From assembly GCA_020284085.1 (NCBI GenBank), contig JACEVL010000032.1, positions 1,828,236 to 1,892,235 on the forward strand: 64,000 nt of DNA, written 5' to 3'. The notes beneath the pieces were generated by a model. It was not told where the DNA came from and ran no database searches. It saw only the letters and a list, made by a program, of their open reading frames with translations. This DNA comes from Aporrectodea caliginosa (lineage: Eukaryota > Annelida > Clitellata > Crassiclitellata > Lumbricidae). The position numbers and the translations under genes are program-made. Positions 10,605 to 21,374 of this stretch are shown here, piece by piece (within the stretch, counting starts at the first letter, position 1; every line of letters begins with the position of its first letter).

Positions 10605-12650
10605 TTTAATTGATGAATGAAAATTCTGAACAACATCTATTTTGTTACTGTGCAGATGAATTTATTCGTCAGTACACACTAGCACTTTGTAACTCGTTCT
10701 GAATGCTGTTTATTATTGTTCACGGGTTGTTCCATATCTGACCTGGGATTGAAGTCGTTGTATTTGCGCTGCAGCCACAAGTTCCTTGAGCTAGGTTAAC
10801 CAGTATCCCAACTGCACTATTGCATTGAGCCACTGACAGAGAAGCCCCACCCCAACGAAAGTCGCAATATTCTGTATAGTGACACAAACTGAGGGAATTT
10901 ATTATACCAGCCATTTGTTCATTTTAAGAACGAGTGATAGTTTTGGCTTAAAAAGAAGAGTATCCACAATGACCATTTCATATTGAGTTGATAAATTGAC
11001 CAGGCTTCTCTTGTCTGTACGGCATCTCATTTATATACATATGCCTATTACGATAGACCCCATGTGTAGAGTCCCTGCAAGGGGTCCTCTGAGTGGTTAA
11101 TTCAGCCATAATTCCACCCCCATGCAGGATCTTGTCTCGATTGTGTGTGTCATTGAACGATTCCTTTCGGTGTTTGTAAGACGGTTTGATTTTGGTTTGC
11201 CATCGGTTGATGCCTTGTGCATTAGAAACCGGCGTTTTTGAAGTTCGTAATTAATTTATAATTAATTACATGAGTTGTAGGCTACTAGGTCAATAACCTT
11301 AGGAATGTTCGTCCAAGACAGACAGTTGCCAGATAAAATGACCGGACGCTTAAGCACGCTTATTACGGGTTGGTTTTGATGCGCCATCGGTTGATGCTTT
11401 GTGCATTATTCACCGGCGCAATAGAAGTTACTAATTACAGTTGCATTATGTTCACCAGAGGTTTACCTGTTCTGTGTAAATTGTAAATTCATACTTTAGC
11501 CTACGTTAGAACAAAGCACATAGGCTACGTAGATAATTTCTGTAACCTAGTAGGCCTATACTACAAATAGCAAACAACGTTGTAGCATTGTGTTAATCTT
11601 GCAAAATTACTGTAAACTGCAGACACTGCGAAGGATTACAGTTACTAAAAATTGAGGTTTATGTGTAAACTGTTAATCTTGTGCAAGTTGGCTGCTAATA
11701 TTATTGTAAGACCTTGTATAAAGCCAGTCGTTCTTACTTTACTCCGTGCAAAGAACAATTTTGTGATGATTGTTCCGATAATGGAAGAAAATAAGTTGTT
11801 TAGGCCTACCTTTGGTTTGCGTTTAATTCTTTGATGTTATTCTGTGACACTGATTAAGCTATGACGCTATAATTTTCATTAATAGATGCTTTATCACATC
11901 GAAGAAAAAAGATGATGCTATTATTCCTAATTAATGTTGACCGAGAATATAAATTTCGGCTTTTGCTTCAGTTTTATTGTGTGTTTCCGTTTTAATTCGT
12001 ATTCTTGTTAAGAATTGTTGAAACATGCTATCATCAAGATTCCAGAGAAGTTTTCGAATGGCTTGTTTTTATTCCTTTCAGTTTTGTTCGTTTGACTGTA
12101 TGTTTGCCGCTTTCAAAAACTTGATAAAATTAAATTTTTTATCTTAATTGTGCATGCGTGATTGTTAAGATTGGCTAATGTACCGTAGGCCCTACATACA
12201 ATATTCCTTGGTAGGCCTATACAACAAAGAGCTTATAGTCTTAGACTCGAAGTTTTTGGTAATATTTAGGTTACGATGCAGTATAATTCAAAGAGTGACC
12301 TAACAAAGAATTTATGTAGCGCAGTTTGATATAGCAAAGCGTTTTTATTGTTAATTGAAGGAGCTGTATAGAATAGGTAGGAATTAAGCCAAATTTGCTG
12401 CCAAATACTAATGAAATGATCCAACGGTTTTATATAGGCCTAGGTGAGACGAATAACATCTTTAAATATAGGTAAGTAATTAATTAGTTTTTCTTATTAT
12501 TTCTTGCTTGCTCATTTTTATTTAGCCTAGCCTAACAGTCGTGAAACAGAATGTACGAGGGTTGATCAATAATTAGTGAGAAAAACATAGGCCTTACAAG
12601 GAATGACTTCAATCAAAATCACTTTACAGTTTTTCAACATAGTCTGTGCC
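10605..12650. other. No gene seen; two direct repeats
   Basis: No domain-bearing frame. GCCATCGGTTGATGCYTTGTG is present at about 11200 and again at about 11383, each followed by a CCGGCG motif, so a segment of roughly 180 bp was duplicated and diverged. Confidence 0.55.
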
Positions 12651-12652
12651 AA

Positions 12653-13111
12653 GGGGCCGTCCATAAATGACGTCACGCAATTTTGGCCGATTTTTGACCC
12701 CCCCCCCCCTCGTCACACTTCGTCACAAAAAGTAACACCCCTCTGAAAATGACGTCACAAAGCTCTGACCCCTAAAACCAAATTTCCATGGCGAAGCAAA
12801 ATGCTCCTTCATGGAACAAATAGGGAAAGCATGAATATTTTAAAATCTAACGGTGACCAAATATTGAAATAATTAGAAAATTATTAATAATGGTGCCCGT
12901 ATACATTACAATAATTAAAAAAAATAATTAAAATTTAATCCTCAAAATTAGTGCTGTTATTAATAAAATTAAATTGTTGTTAATTGTTAAATTTAATAAC
13001 CTAGACCTGGTGTGACGTCACACTTCTCAGACCCCCACCCCCATGTCACACATCGTCACAAATTTCCGACCCCCTCCCCCTAGGTGCGTGACGTCATTTA
13101 TGGACGGCCCC
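12653..13111. mobile_element. TIR MITE with GGGGCCGTCC ends
   Basis: The terminal inverted repeat starts GGGGCCGTCCATAAATGACG and extends about 27 bp. Its exact complement closes the element at 13085-13111. The flanks carry CAA on both sides (12650-12652 and 13112-13114), consistent with a 2- to 3-bp target duplication. The interior is noncoding, with C-rich blocks and several TGACGTCA palindromes. The superfamily is not certain. Confidence 0.85.
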
Positions 13112-13114
13112 CAA

Positions 13115-13870
13115 GGCCAAGCTCAACACATTTCCCCAACGATGCTCAAGTGCCTTTATACATGCGGTATCAAATATTTAATCAAAACACGTTTTTAGTT
13201 TTTATCAATTGTTTACATTTTCACAGGTTTCGATATTGTAACTCTAACTTCTAGTTTATTTTTTTGTCAAATGACTGTAGACCCTGAGCCCCTTAACTTT
13301 CCACGTTCTCATGACTGAAAACCGAACTCCTCAAGCTATCATAATTTTATTATCTTGATTCGACTACTCCTGCGCTACCAAACGACCACCATCAACACCG
13401 ATTGCCACCGTAGCTTCAAATGCTGTCTCCTCGGTTTGACCTGGCAGCAGAACGGAAAAAGCAGCCGGGTTATTGCAGATTTGATTGATGTAGAGCCGAG
13501 TTGTATAAACTGCATGGTCTCCTCGACGTGGCTATTGTGCGCGGCGCTATGAAATTTCGAAGATTTCCATTTAGGCCTACATTTAAGATTTTTGCTCCGA
13601 AATCAACACGACACGCCTACTCTTAAAAACGTCGATGGGTCTTTTTCTCAGAACATCTGACGAAACCTTATTCTTTGTGCCCTTTGTAATTGAGACTTTG
13701 AACTGACTCATGCAGGGTCTATGACCCAATATTTGCCAATTTATTGAACGAGTTCTAGTTAATTAAGTTAACAATTCGTGCGCCCAAATGTTTATTGCAT
13801 CGAAATGTCGGCTCTTTGAGTTATGCCCGTATGCAAATAATTATGCTGCTGTGGTTCTAACACAGACTAC
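13115..13870. other. No gene seen upstream of ALG2
   Basis: No coding or repeat signature beyond scattered single-copy sequence. The short frame at 13355-13552 has no recognisable domain. Confidence 0.5.
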
Positions 13871-13871
13871 A

Positions 13872-13899
13872 CCAAAGATTTTACAGTTAAAATCTTTGG
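13872..13899. other. Perfect 12-bp hairpin
   Basis: CCAAAGATTTTA, loop CAGT, TAAAATCTTTGG: a perfect 12-bp stem with a 4-base loop about 150 bp upstream of the ALG2 start. It lies outside the proposed core promoter and its role is unknown. Confidence 0.8.
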
Positions 13900-13938
13900 A
13901 CTACACTGAACAATAAATTATTGTTATACGTGGTCTCA

Positions 13939-14047
13939 TGCTATTGGTTTCACGCCGTAGAGTCGCCAGATGGCAAACTTATAATGTTGGCTGGTGACGT
14001 CATAGATCTGGAGTCAGCATAAATCTGTAATCTGCGTTAGATCCAAG
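13939..14047 (+). promoter_or_regulatory. Probable ALG2 proximal promoter
   Basis: An inverted CCAAT box (ATTGG, 13943-13947) and a perfect CRE/ATF palindrome TGACGTCA (13995-14002) lie within 105 bp of the ALG2 ATG. No TATA box is evident. The start has good context (CCAAGATGG). Assignment as promoter is inferred from motif and position only. Confidence 0.5.
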
Positions 14048-14322
14048 ATGGTACGTGTCGTCTTCCTTCACCCTGACTTAGGGATCGGTGGGGCTGAAAG
14101 GGCCGTCGTCGACGCCGCCCTGGCCCTCAACTCCCACGGCCACACCGTCCGCATGGTCACTGCCCATCACGACCCCAGCCACTGCTTCGAGGAGACGCGA
14201 GACGGGCGATTGAGGGTGACAGCGGCCGGAGACTGGCTGCCACGGTCCCTACTCGGCCGATGCTACGCTCTCTGCGCCTACATTAGGATGGTCTATATCG
14301 CCCTCTATCTGGTCCTTTTTAG
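14048..14322 (+). CDS. ALG2: ALG2 exon 1
   Basis: Encodes residues 1-91 and two bases of codon 92. Contains the start, the glycine-rich loop, the acceptor-side Rossmann half and the hydrophobic segment that in this family anchors the enzyme to the ER membrane. Donor AG|GTAACA. Reading on would reach a stop at once, which supports the donor. Confidence 0.95.
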
Positions 14323-17300
14323 GTAACAGTGTATTTTAGCGTATTTAATTCTTTATGCTGCCGGCCTAGGGTAAACCCGTAGTTTAGGTTGGTAAATTAT
14401 TTTATATCGTAAAATTAAAATGAAAGCTGGATTAAAGAAAAAAATTGTTTCACGAACTCGAAGTGGGATTGATGAAACCATTTCTGTCTTTAAATAGAAG
14501 TTGGATTGATCGAAATAATTTTTACCGTAAATAAAAGCTGGATTGATGAAACTATGTTTTTGATGCAATAGAAGCTAGAATGATGAAAATATTTGTTGCC
14601 TTAAGTAGAAGCTGGACCCATGACAATAGTTCTTTGCTTAAATAAAAGTTCCATTGATGAAAAATATTTTGTTGGTTAAATAGAAGTTGGATAATTTTTT
14701 TCATTAAATGGAAGCTGGATTGATGACAAAAAATTCACAATGAAATGAAAGCGGGATTGATGATAATTATCATGGACATAGGTAGACTGCTTACTTACCA
14801 ACGTCAAGGACGGCATTGAAGAATTTCAAATAATTTACCAACCTAAACTACGGGATAACCCGGCCTAGTATTTTAGCGTATTTTATATTATTTTTCCTTA
14901 TGTGTCTGCGTAAATGGAAGCTGGATTGATCATAAGTGTTTGCCTAAATGGAAGTGGGATTGATGAAAATAATTTTAGCTTAAATAGAAGTGGAATTGGT
15001 GTAAAGATCTTGCTTAATATAGACGCTTGATTCATTACAATTATCATGAAAATCATTTAAATAATAAAATGCACTAAACAATACAACTGTGCACTAAACA
15101 ATACAACTGTGCACTAAACAATACAACTCAACTCCACTATCAATAAATATGCTAAAATGCACTTTTACCTTTTTTCAGCGGAATTGACTACGATCTGGTC
15201 TTCTGTGATCAAATATCCGCTTGCATTCCCATCCTGAGGTTAAAACGGAGGGCCAGAGTGATATTTTATTGTCATTTTCCGGATCTGCTGTTGACGGAGA
15301 GGAAAAGCTTCCTCAAGAGGCTGTACCGTGCCCCGATTGACTGGTGGGAGGAGAAGACTACCGGAATGGCTGATGTCATCCTAGTCAATAGCAATTTTAC
15401 GGGTAAAACGAAATGATGAAATCTGTGTCTATTATGATGAAATAATTGCAATCTTAAGTCACCAGCATGATACATAATTTTGTAGGGAACAACCGGGTAG
15501 ACATTTTCTACCGGGTAGCAAATCCGAGTATTTGGATGTACTATTTGCCGGATCCGGGTACGAACCGAGTACCGTTTTTTACATGTAATAAAAAAAAGAT
15601 CAGCATAAACATTATTTTTTTACCTGTAATAATGAACCAATTAGATATATATACAAATACGACAGCGACTGTAAGTCTCTATTAGTGTATTTTGTGACTT
15701 TTTGTCAATAAAAAAAATTGAAAGCTTCAAGTCGAAACAAAAGTTACAGAAATTTAGTTCAGTTGTATAATTTATTTGTAAATTGTAACTATAATCTTGA
15801 GATTGATCGAATTTCAAAAATTGTAGGTATTTGCGTGGGTATTATTTGCCAAGGTGAATAGTTCCGAAAAACCCGATATCCGGCCGGGGCAAATGGCCGA
15901 AGCGATTTCCGGTTGTTCCCTATAATTTTGTCATCTGGTGACTCAACCTACTGTGTAGGCCTAATTATTTATACCAGAATTTATATAGATCTCATGATTA
16001 AGCGTTGTGTTTAGTTGTTGAGTATTGTTCCGTTTTGTAAACCCAAGGTAGCCATGATCCCTAGGAATTAAAAATTAGATATTAAAGATTATTATTATCA
16101 TTCTTATTAATCTTAACAATAATAATAATAAGTAATAATAATAATAATAAACAGCCCGATAGTGTAGGCTGACCAGATATTGGAAACTAAAAACCGGGAC
16201 GCTTTAATCACAAAATAAATTTGTGATGTTGTCAATAATTAATAGGGGCTATAAAATAACTTGCACAAATATCTATTTTATTCTTATTATATTGGTATAA
16301 GACTATACCCGGTACTAAGTGAAAGGTTTTATTCAAATCATGCTTTTAGGGCCTAAATTTAAAATTAAATTCTAAATTTTTCAAATCAGTTACTCAAATT
16401 TGGCACCTGAATGTATGCTTCTTAAAAGTTTTTTTGGTCTGCTAACATTCTATCATAACAAATCTTGCTTTTAAATTTAAATTTAATTATTCTAAATTTA
16501 TCAAATCAGTCACTCATATTTGGCGCTTGAATGTATGCTTCTTAAAAGTTTTTTTATTCTGTCATAAAATTCAACACATGTTTCTGCCATATTCACTTTC
16601 ACTATCATAACAGCTTCAAGAGTTTCTTCTGATAATCGACTTTTTGATCTGACCAATAAGAGTTCATCAGTGAGAAAACTCACTCAACTGGAGCATTAGT
16701 TCCAGGAATTGCTAACAAGAATTGTAGAATCATTTTCAAATTTGGAATAATTATCTCTCTTTCTTGTAGATCATTGAAAATCTGCTATCCACCGCAACAT
16801 TGTTTTAATTCCATTGTTCCACTTTTTCTCGACTAACAAAATTACAAACGCATGTCATTTCATCAAACAGTGCATTGTCATCAATGTCATACCCAGCTGG
16901 CTTACAAATTTTGATAAGATCCTCAAGGCTTCTTTCAAACATATCCCAAGTAATTGTTCCTCTCAAATTCATCCAACTGCTCTTACCCAGTATTCAGGAT
17001 TTTGGAAATAACCCCCGGTCATTTTCAAAATGTAGATGTAAAAATGTACTGATTATTATTATTAATATTATTATTGTTGTCGTTTTTAGTATTGGTAATA
17101 TTGCTGTGGTGTTATTGTTATTATTATTATTTATAGTAGTTTTTTATTCTTATTGTCACTTAGCACTTTAACAACAAGCTTGTACTAAAAGTGACTGTTA
17201 AACCAATGAAGCTCGTCAAAAACTGTATATAAGCTTCAAGGTTCAATTTGTCCCTCTGCCACTACTGTGCTGCGGTAATGCCAGTCCAAAGCCTGGAGAA

Positions 17301-19942
17301 AGGAGGAGGGCAATGCTAATCATCTTTGTTATGACACCGTGCTGTTAAACAGCAACTATCCAACCAGCCTATTCGTTGCTATATATATACAATTCTCAAA
17401 GTTTCTGCTTGGTCTGTACATACATACAAGCTAAGAAATGGCCATGTCATTGTATTAATTGCAATTTTTCTTACTGTTTTTTTATGATTTATTTTTTCAC
17501 TCAAGCTAGAAATGATTCGTCATTATTTACAAAATGTCCCAAGTAAATGAGAACAGCTGTGGCTAAGCAAATGGTGAAATTGCTCGTTTTTGATTATTAC
17601 TAAGTTGTTCATAATTATTCTTTTTCTGGTTATATATGGGTGCGCGATAGTGTAGTGGTTAGTATGCTAGTATGCTATGCATGGGTATGATGTTGTCTAC
17701 AACAGTGTTTCTTAACCAGTGTTCGACCGAACCCCTGGGGTTCGGTGAGCCAGTGCCAGAGGTTCGGCAGAGGTTCTCTGAAATATATACATATTCAGGG
17801 TCAGTGAGTGTGAGTGAAAAATCATTTGCTATTTTTTTTATTTTTCGACTTTTAGTTAACTGTTAGTAGTTAATGTATTGAATGTATTAATATTGTAGGC
17901 TATCACATTTTGGTACAATTTTTTATTTCCTTTTGTTCCCATTTAGTTCAAAAATTATTGTTCAAACTTGAGGGGTTCGGTGAGTGGTCATGGATTTCTC
18001 TTGGGGTTCGGCTCCCTTGAAAAGGTTAAGAACTACTGGTCTACAACGAGAGGTCGAGGTTAAAATTCCTGCCAGGGTAGAAATTTGGTTCAAGATTTCT
18101 GTTCCGTCTGCGCCCCTAGCCAACTCGGCTATAGTCAGTACACTGACCATACAATGTCAGTGGGAAGATGAGACGGTGAGGGAGAGGACTGGCCACCTGC
18201 TCTCATATGCTGAAGCTAAGCATATGAAGATGCTAACACATCATACCCATGGCTGCATGAGGGCTAGCTTAAGGGACTGATCTTCTGATTATTATTATAT
18301 AATTACTTAATTGGGAGGTGATATTTGAATGTATATAGGAGACCGAATAGTGATGCTGTATGTACGATCTTTGTTTTAGCTGAAGTTTTCAAAGATACCT
18401 TCAAGTCTTTGCAAGGCGTCAACCCAGCCGTCGTTTATCCCATTCCGGACTTTTCCATGTTTGGACAGGACGAAGGGGATGTATCAATTGACAACATTCT
18501 TCCAGATGACGCAAAGACCATCTTCCTCTCTATCAACCGATACGAACGGAAGAAAAACCTACCACTTGCTATTGAAGCTTTTGGTAAATTTATATTTATT
18601 AGTTTGATTAATTTGATAAATTATTTTGGCAAATTTTGATATTTTGATACATTTCAGTAATTCAGTTCACATATTTCTAAATTAAAAGAGTGGAAAATAT
18701 TTTTGGAATAACTTAATAATGTTTACACCATTTTTTGCGGTTGCACAAACCTGTACAGCGGCACAGCTTATAGCAGACGTTGTTTTCAACTGGTTATGAA
18801 CTTATGACTACAGTTGGGATTGGAATTGGGGCTGCCTGCTAAACTTAGCTGCAACATTAAAAACTTTATGTAAATCTGTGAATTCCACTTGATATTATGG
18901 CTTTTGGTAAAATTAGATTATTATTATACTAAAAATTCTTACATGGCACAATTGGATGATGTGGGTTCTATGTTAAATTCAGGTTTATGCCATGTACATA
19001 GTTCTAATGCAACCTTCTATAACATGAACTGTTCCATTTCGCATCAAGGCTTTTGGTACAGGCAGAGTACATTTAATATTGTTAGTATTTATGGTAAGAA
19101 GTAGGTATTTAAGTAAGAGATGTAGGTACAAAAAGAAGTTATGGGTACTTTTTGGATATAATAGCATGCTCTTGAAGTCTGTATTATTTGACAGTGGGTA
19201 ATTTCACTTTGTTTGGGTCAGAGTTTTTCTTGAAGTGTTGCTATATAAATTGTCAGATTAAATTACAAGATATAGAGGTCAAGTGCTCTTGAATATGCTG
19301 GTGCCCCGCGTTTAGTTTTAGAGTAGCACTCAAGAAATTTGGAGTTTTAGGATTATAAAGTGTCTTTATCTTAACTGAACATTTTATAAGTTGTTTCTCA
19401 TATTTCTTTGAATAATTTAAAATTTCGTATTTTTAGCCGGCGTCAAAGAAAACAAAGGAACACTGAAGGGCATGTACTTAGTCATCGCCGGTGGATACGA
19501 CGAACGGGTGGAGGAAAATCGCCAGCATCATCTCGAGCTCACCAGACTTGCAGAGCGTCTTAACCTCAACGATTCAATCATTTTTTTACGCTCGATAACA
19601 TCCCAGATGAAGACCGCCCTGTTGAGAAACAGTACCTGTCTTCTGTACACTCCGGACCGCGAACATTTTGGAATTGTGCCAGTAGAAGCAATGTACTCGA
19701 AATGCCCAGTTATTGCAGTCAACAGCGGTGGTCCGAAAGAGACGGTTGTCAATGGTGTCACCGGATTCCTTTGTTCTCCGATTGCGAGCGCCTTTACGGA
19801 GGCGATGGTGCGTTTTGTCGACAATCCAGACTTGGCAGAAGAACTTGGCGAGTCGGGGCATGAGCGAGTCGTTAAACACTTCTCGTTCAACGCCTACTCA
19901 GAAAAGTTGAACAACATTGTCATGAACCTTCAGAGCCATTGA
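14048..19942 (+). CDS. ALG2: Alpha-1,3/1,6-mannosyltransferase ALG2 (four exons)
   Basis: Coding exons are 14048-14322, 15179-15402, 18380-18583 and 19437-19942. They sum to 1209 nt (402 residues plus stop) with the frame kept at every junction and GT..AG at all three introns. The human protein is about 416 residues, so the length fits. ALG2 is a GT4-family enzyme on the cytosolic face of the ER; it uses GDP-mannose to add the second and third mannoses to Man1GlcNAc2-PP-dolichol in N-glycan precursor assembly. Visible features are the N-terminal GIGGAE loop (residues 12-17), a hydrophobic segment (71-91), YCHFPDLLL and RAPIDWWEE in exon 2, the ERKKNL basic motif (222-227), and the GT4 E-x7-E motif at E310 and E318. 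The coding exons are markedly more GC-rich than the introns. Intron 2 (15403-18379) is crowded with transposons, none disturbing a splice site. Confidence 0.96.
14362..14867. mobile_element. Foldback/MITE-like element in ALG2 intron 1
   Basis: A perfect 26-bp inverted repeat (14376-14401 and 14829-14854; it contains TAGTTTAGGTTGGTAAATT) sits just inside GGCCTAGGG / CCCGGCCTAG ends. A direct repeat TATTTTAGCGTATTT lies outside on both sides (about 14333 and 14870). The interior is mostly a 37-bp minisatellite. Class unknown. Confidence 0.75.
14415..15025. repeat. 37-bp minisatellite
   Basis: Repeated unit around AAATAGAAGCTGGATTGATG with starts about 37 bp apart (GGATTGAT at 14466, 14503, 14540). 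About a dozen degenerate units are present. The array continues past the right inverted repeat of the foldback element to about 15025, so the array probably predates or spans the insertion. Confidence 0.8.
15062..15129. repeat. Short tandem repeat before exon 2
   Basis: Three tandem copies of an approximately 23-bp unit GCACTAAACAATACAACT(GT).. close to the exon 2 acceptor polypyrimidine tract. Confidence 0.85.
15179..15402 (+). CDS. ALG2: ALG2 exon 2
   Basis: Completes codon 92 (Ser) and encodes residues 93-166, plus the first base of codon 167. Acceptor TTTTTTCAG|C, donor ACGG|GTAAAA. Contains [33 protein letters not shown] and ILVNSNFT, all characteristic of ALG2. Confidence 0.95.
15483..15922. 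mobile_element. hAT-type MITE in ALG2 intron 2
   Basis: Starts TAGGGAACAACCGG and ends CCGGTTGTTCCCTA, a perfect 14-bp terminal inverted repeat. It is flanked by the 8-bp direct repeat TAATTTTG (15475-15482 and 15923-15930). The 440-bp length, 8-bp duplication and no coding capacity fit a non-autonomous hAT element. Confidence 0.9.
16365..16560. repeat. Tandem duplication of about 120 bp
   Basis: The block TCAAATCAGTTACTCAAATT...TATGCTTCTTAAAAGTTTTT occurs at about 16380 and again at about 16502. It lies downstream, in minus orientation, of the hAT transposase relic. Confidence 0.8.
16500..17020 (-). pseudogene. Decayed hAT transposase C-terminus
   Basis: On the minus strand, fragments in changing frames read NPEYW, KKWN, then IPGTNAPVE, a stop, [22 protein letters not shown] and CVEFYD. 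These are the conserved blocks of the hAT C-terminal dimerisation region ([12 protein letters not shown]...). At least one stop and several frameshifts break it. The element's left end in the genome may be near 16160, where TGACCAGATATTGG and ACCGGGAC occur, but no matching right end was found. Confidence 0.75.
17041..17150. repeat. ATT-rich tract
   Basis: (ATT)n/(TTATTA)n low-complexity tract inside ALG2 intron 2. A similar AAT tract lies at 16122-16150. Confidence 0.85.
17262..17375 (+). mobile_element. S1 short interspersed element
   Basis: Order: CTGCCACTACTG, GCCAGTCCAAAGCCTGG, AGGAGGAGGGCAATGC, ATCATCTTTGTTATGACAC, GTTAAACAGCAAC, then a CCAACC tail. Inside ALG2 intron 2, same strand as the gene. 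Confidence 0.8.
17638..18300 (+). mobile_element. T3 tRNA-derived SINE, split by a hAT MITE
   Basis: The tRNA-like head starts GGTGCGCGATAGTGTAGTGG (box A TAGTGTAGTGGTTA). After the MITE it resumes with the box B-like GAGGTTAAAATTCC, then a body containing CGCCCCTAGCCAACTCGGCT and ACACTGACCATACA..GTCAGTGGGA. The tail is ATTATTATT. The body matches 46517-46722, 61420-61540 and 62990-63245. Confidence 0.8.
17703..18038. mobile_element. hAT-type MITE inside the T3 SINE
   Basis: Ends CAGTGTTTCTTAACC and (reverse complement of the right end) CAGTAGTTCTTAACC, a typical hAT terminal repeat. Flanked by the perfect 8-bp duplication GTCTACAA at 17695-17702 and 18039-18046. Contains palindromic GGGGTTCGGTGAG blocks. 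336 bp, noncoding. Confidence 0.92.
18380..18583 (+). CDS. ALG2: ALG2 exon 3
   Basis: Completes codon 167 (Ala), encodes residues 168-234 and the first base of codon 235. Acceptor TGTTTTAG|CT, donor TTTTG|GTAAAT. Contains FKDTFKSL, the VVYPIPDF start of the C-terminal domain, and [11 protein letters not shown], the donor-nucleotide phosphate contact region of GT4 enzymes. Confidence 0.95.
18584..19436. other. ALG2: ALG2 intron 3, no elements recognised
   Basis: AT-rich intron sequence. No transposon ends, SINE cores or LINE fragments were identified, unlike intron 2. Confidence 0.6.
19437..19942 (+). CDS. ALG2: ALG2 exon 4 with stop
   Basis: Completes codon 235 (Ala), encodes residues 236-402 and TGA at 19940-19942. 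Acceptor TATTTTTAG|CC. Contains [30 protein letters not shown] with the E-x7-E pair (E310, E318), and [10 protein letters not shown], the GDP-mannose binding half. Confidence 0.97.
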
Positions 19943-20215
19943 GTGACGATTTTATGTTGATTTTTGCAACACCGTATCTCACTTTTTGGTAGCATTCCGT
20001 TTGTCACTGTGCACCATTTGCTTTGATTATTGGATTGTGAGGACTTAGTATTTGAAATTCTGTTTATATGTGGCTTAGATCAATAACTGGTTTCATAATC
20101 TTTTGATAACACACATCCTTATAATGTATCTTCTGTAACAAAGTCTGCTGAGGGAATAGAGAGGTCACCAATGGTCGTATGGGCTATGCCTAATGTGTAC
20201 GTCCAGGTCAAAATT
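19943..20215 (+). other. ALG2: ALG2 3' UTR and downstream sequence
   Basis: No other gene begins here. No convincing AATAAA was found immediately downstream; the first clear one is at about 20272 (CCAATAAAAGG), inside an L2-like tail. The polyadenylation site cannot be placed. Confidence 0.45.
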
Positions 20216-20217
20216 TG

Positions 20218-20310
20218 GTATTGTATTGTATTGCACTTAAAGATTTATAAAGCGCCTCTCACAGTGCACACCAATAAAAGGCGCTCCCAGTTCGAAAGTA
20301 TGGTAACTAT
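20218..20310 (-). mobile_element. L2-like LINE 3' tail, minus
   Basis: (ATTGT)n tail at the left, then GATTTATAAAGCGCCTCTC and GGCGCTCCCAG: the reversed terminal signature of L2-like copies in this window. Confidence 0.65.
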
Positions 20311-20514
20311 GGTTATTTCTGCCTTAACACTTTAATGACGAGCGGCACTTTGGTTTCCCCATTCACTTTTAGTACACTCGTCATTAAAGTGCTAAACGCA
20401 GACTTCAGTCAGATAACAATCTGTAGTGTGTAGAATCTGATTAGGATGCCTATCTAGGGCTTAGTCCTAGACTGGAATGTGGACTTTTGCAAAGGAGATA
20501 GGCAGGGTAATGGG

Positions 20515-20708
20515 ACAAAGTTACCGCTTGGTTAGAGCGCTCACCTTATAATGCAGAGAGTATGAGTTCAAGCCTCCTTCCTGAGACGGTGACTGTGTTT
20601 GGACCTTGAGCAAGTTCTTCATGCACAATTGCTCAGCATCATCGATTGATGCTTGGTCATTAGATAGTGGCAATTAATAAATGCATAATGATAACAATAA
20701 TAAATTAT
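20515..20708 (+). mobile_element. T5 tRNA-derived SINE
   Basis: Box A at 20528-20540 (TTGGTTAGAGCGC) and box B at 20573-20583 (GAGTTCAAGCC) sit about 33 bases apart as in a tRNA. An unrelated body follows, ending in AATAATAAATT. The lack of a foldable acceptor stem and the A/T-rich 3' tail argue for a SINE rather than a tRNA gene. Confidence 0.7.
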
Positions 20709-20941
20709 GCAGACAAAGTGGGGGGGGGGGAGATTTCAGAGTGGGTCAGTCTTTGCGGAATTCCTTTATGGATCAATCCCTGATTAAACATAGATGCCAA
20801 ATTTAACGGAACTTATAGGGTGACCATTGTTGTAACAGAGCCTTGTATAAAGCACTGTAACTTTGACTATCTATTCTAGCGGATCTAAACAAGTGCGGTG
20901 TAAGACTGTTTGCAAATGTGCTGCACAGAGTCAAAAGCAAC

Positions 20942-21236
20942 AGTATTGTATATGGACATTTATAAAGCGCCTCCGGCAGTAATGACTATTTCAAGCAACG
21001 GACTGAAGTGGATAAACCACCTGCCAAAATCTCAGCCCGAATTTCTGTGGAAAGTTATTCCACAAAGAAGGACCCGCAGTTGCAAAGGCACGGCGTTGAG
21101 CAATGGCTGTCCTGGTCCGGGGGACGAAGAGGTAAAATCTGGAGAGACAGAGAGAGAGAGAGTCCGGTTTACGGAGGAAGTCACACAGGTAATTCTTATC
21201 CTGGTCATGGTGAACTCTAGAAGAGACCACATGGAG
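20942..21236 (-). mobile_element. L2-like LINE 3' fragment, minus
   Basis: The minus translation contains VPRTRTAIAQRRAFATAGPS followed by LWNN, matching the VPRTR..IRQRRAFSVVGPSIWN block at the C-terminus of the L2-like ORFs at 27.2 and 51.8 kb. The terminal ATTTATAAAGCGCC signature and an ATTGTATATGG tail follow at the left end. A GA-rich stretch interrupts it at about 21130. Confidence 0.75.
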
Positions 21237-21374
21237 TATCTTAAATTAGAAACGATCGAGCCAATACCTATGTAAATGCAGTCGAGACCGTTCTAGGACA
21301 ATGGACTCAAATTGAACTGAAACAGCAGTGGCACCTCCTACAAATATCTCCACAGTTCGCTGAGCTCAACAATT

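Noticed and set aside
16875..17171. 98-codon plus frame across an ATT-rich tract
   Set aside because: It opposes the hAT transposase relic and then runs into (ATT)n; hydrophobic C-terminus is low-complexity artefact.
19528..19890. Long minus-strand frames opposite ALG2 exon 4
   Set aside because: Shadows of the conserved plus-strand exon; no independent motif.
20515..20600. Possible functional tRNA gene
   Set aside because: Box A and B are present but no acceptor-stem pairing is apparent, and a SINE body with AAT-rich tail follows. The same reasoning applies at 45812, 31717 and 57180.
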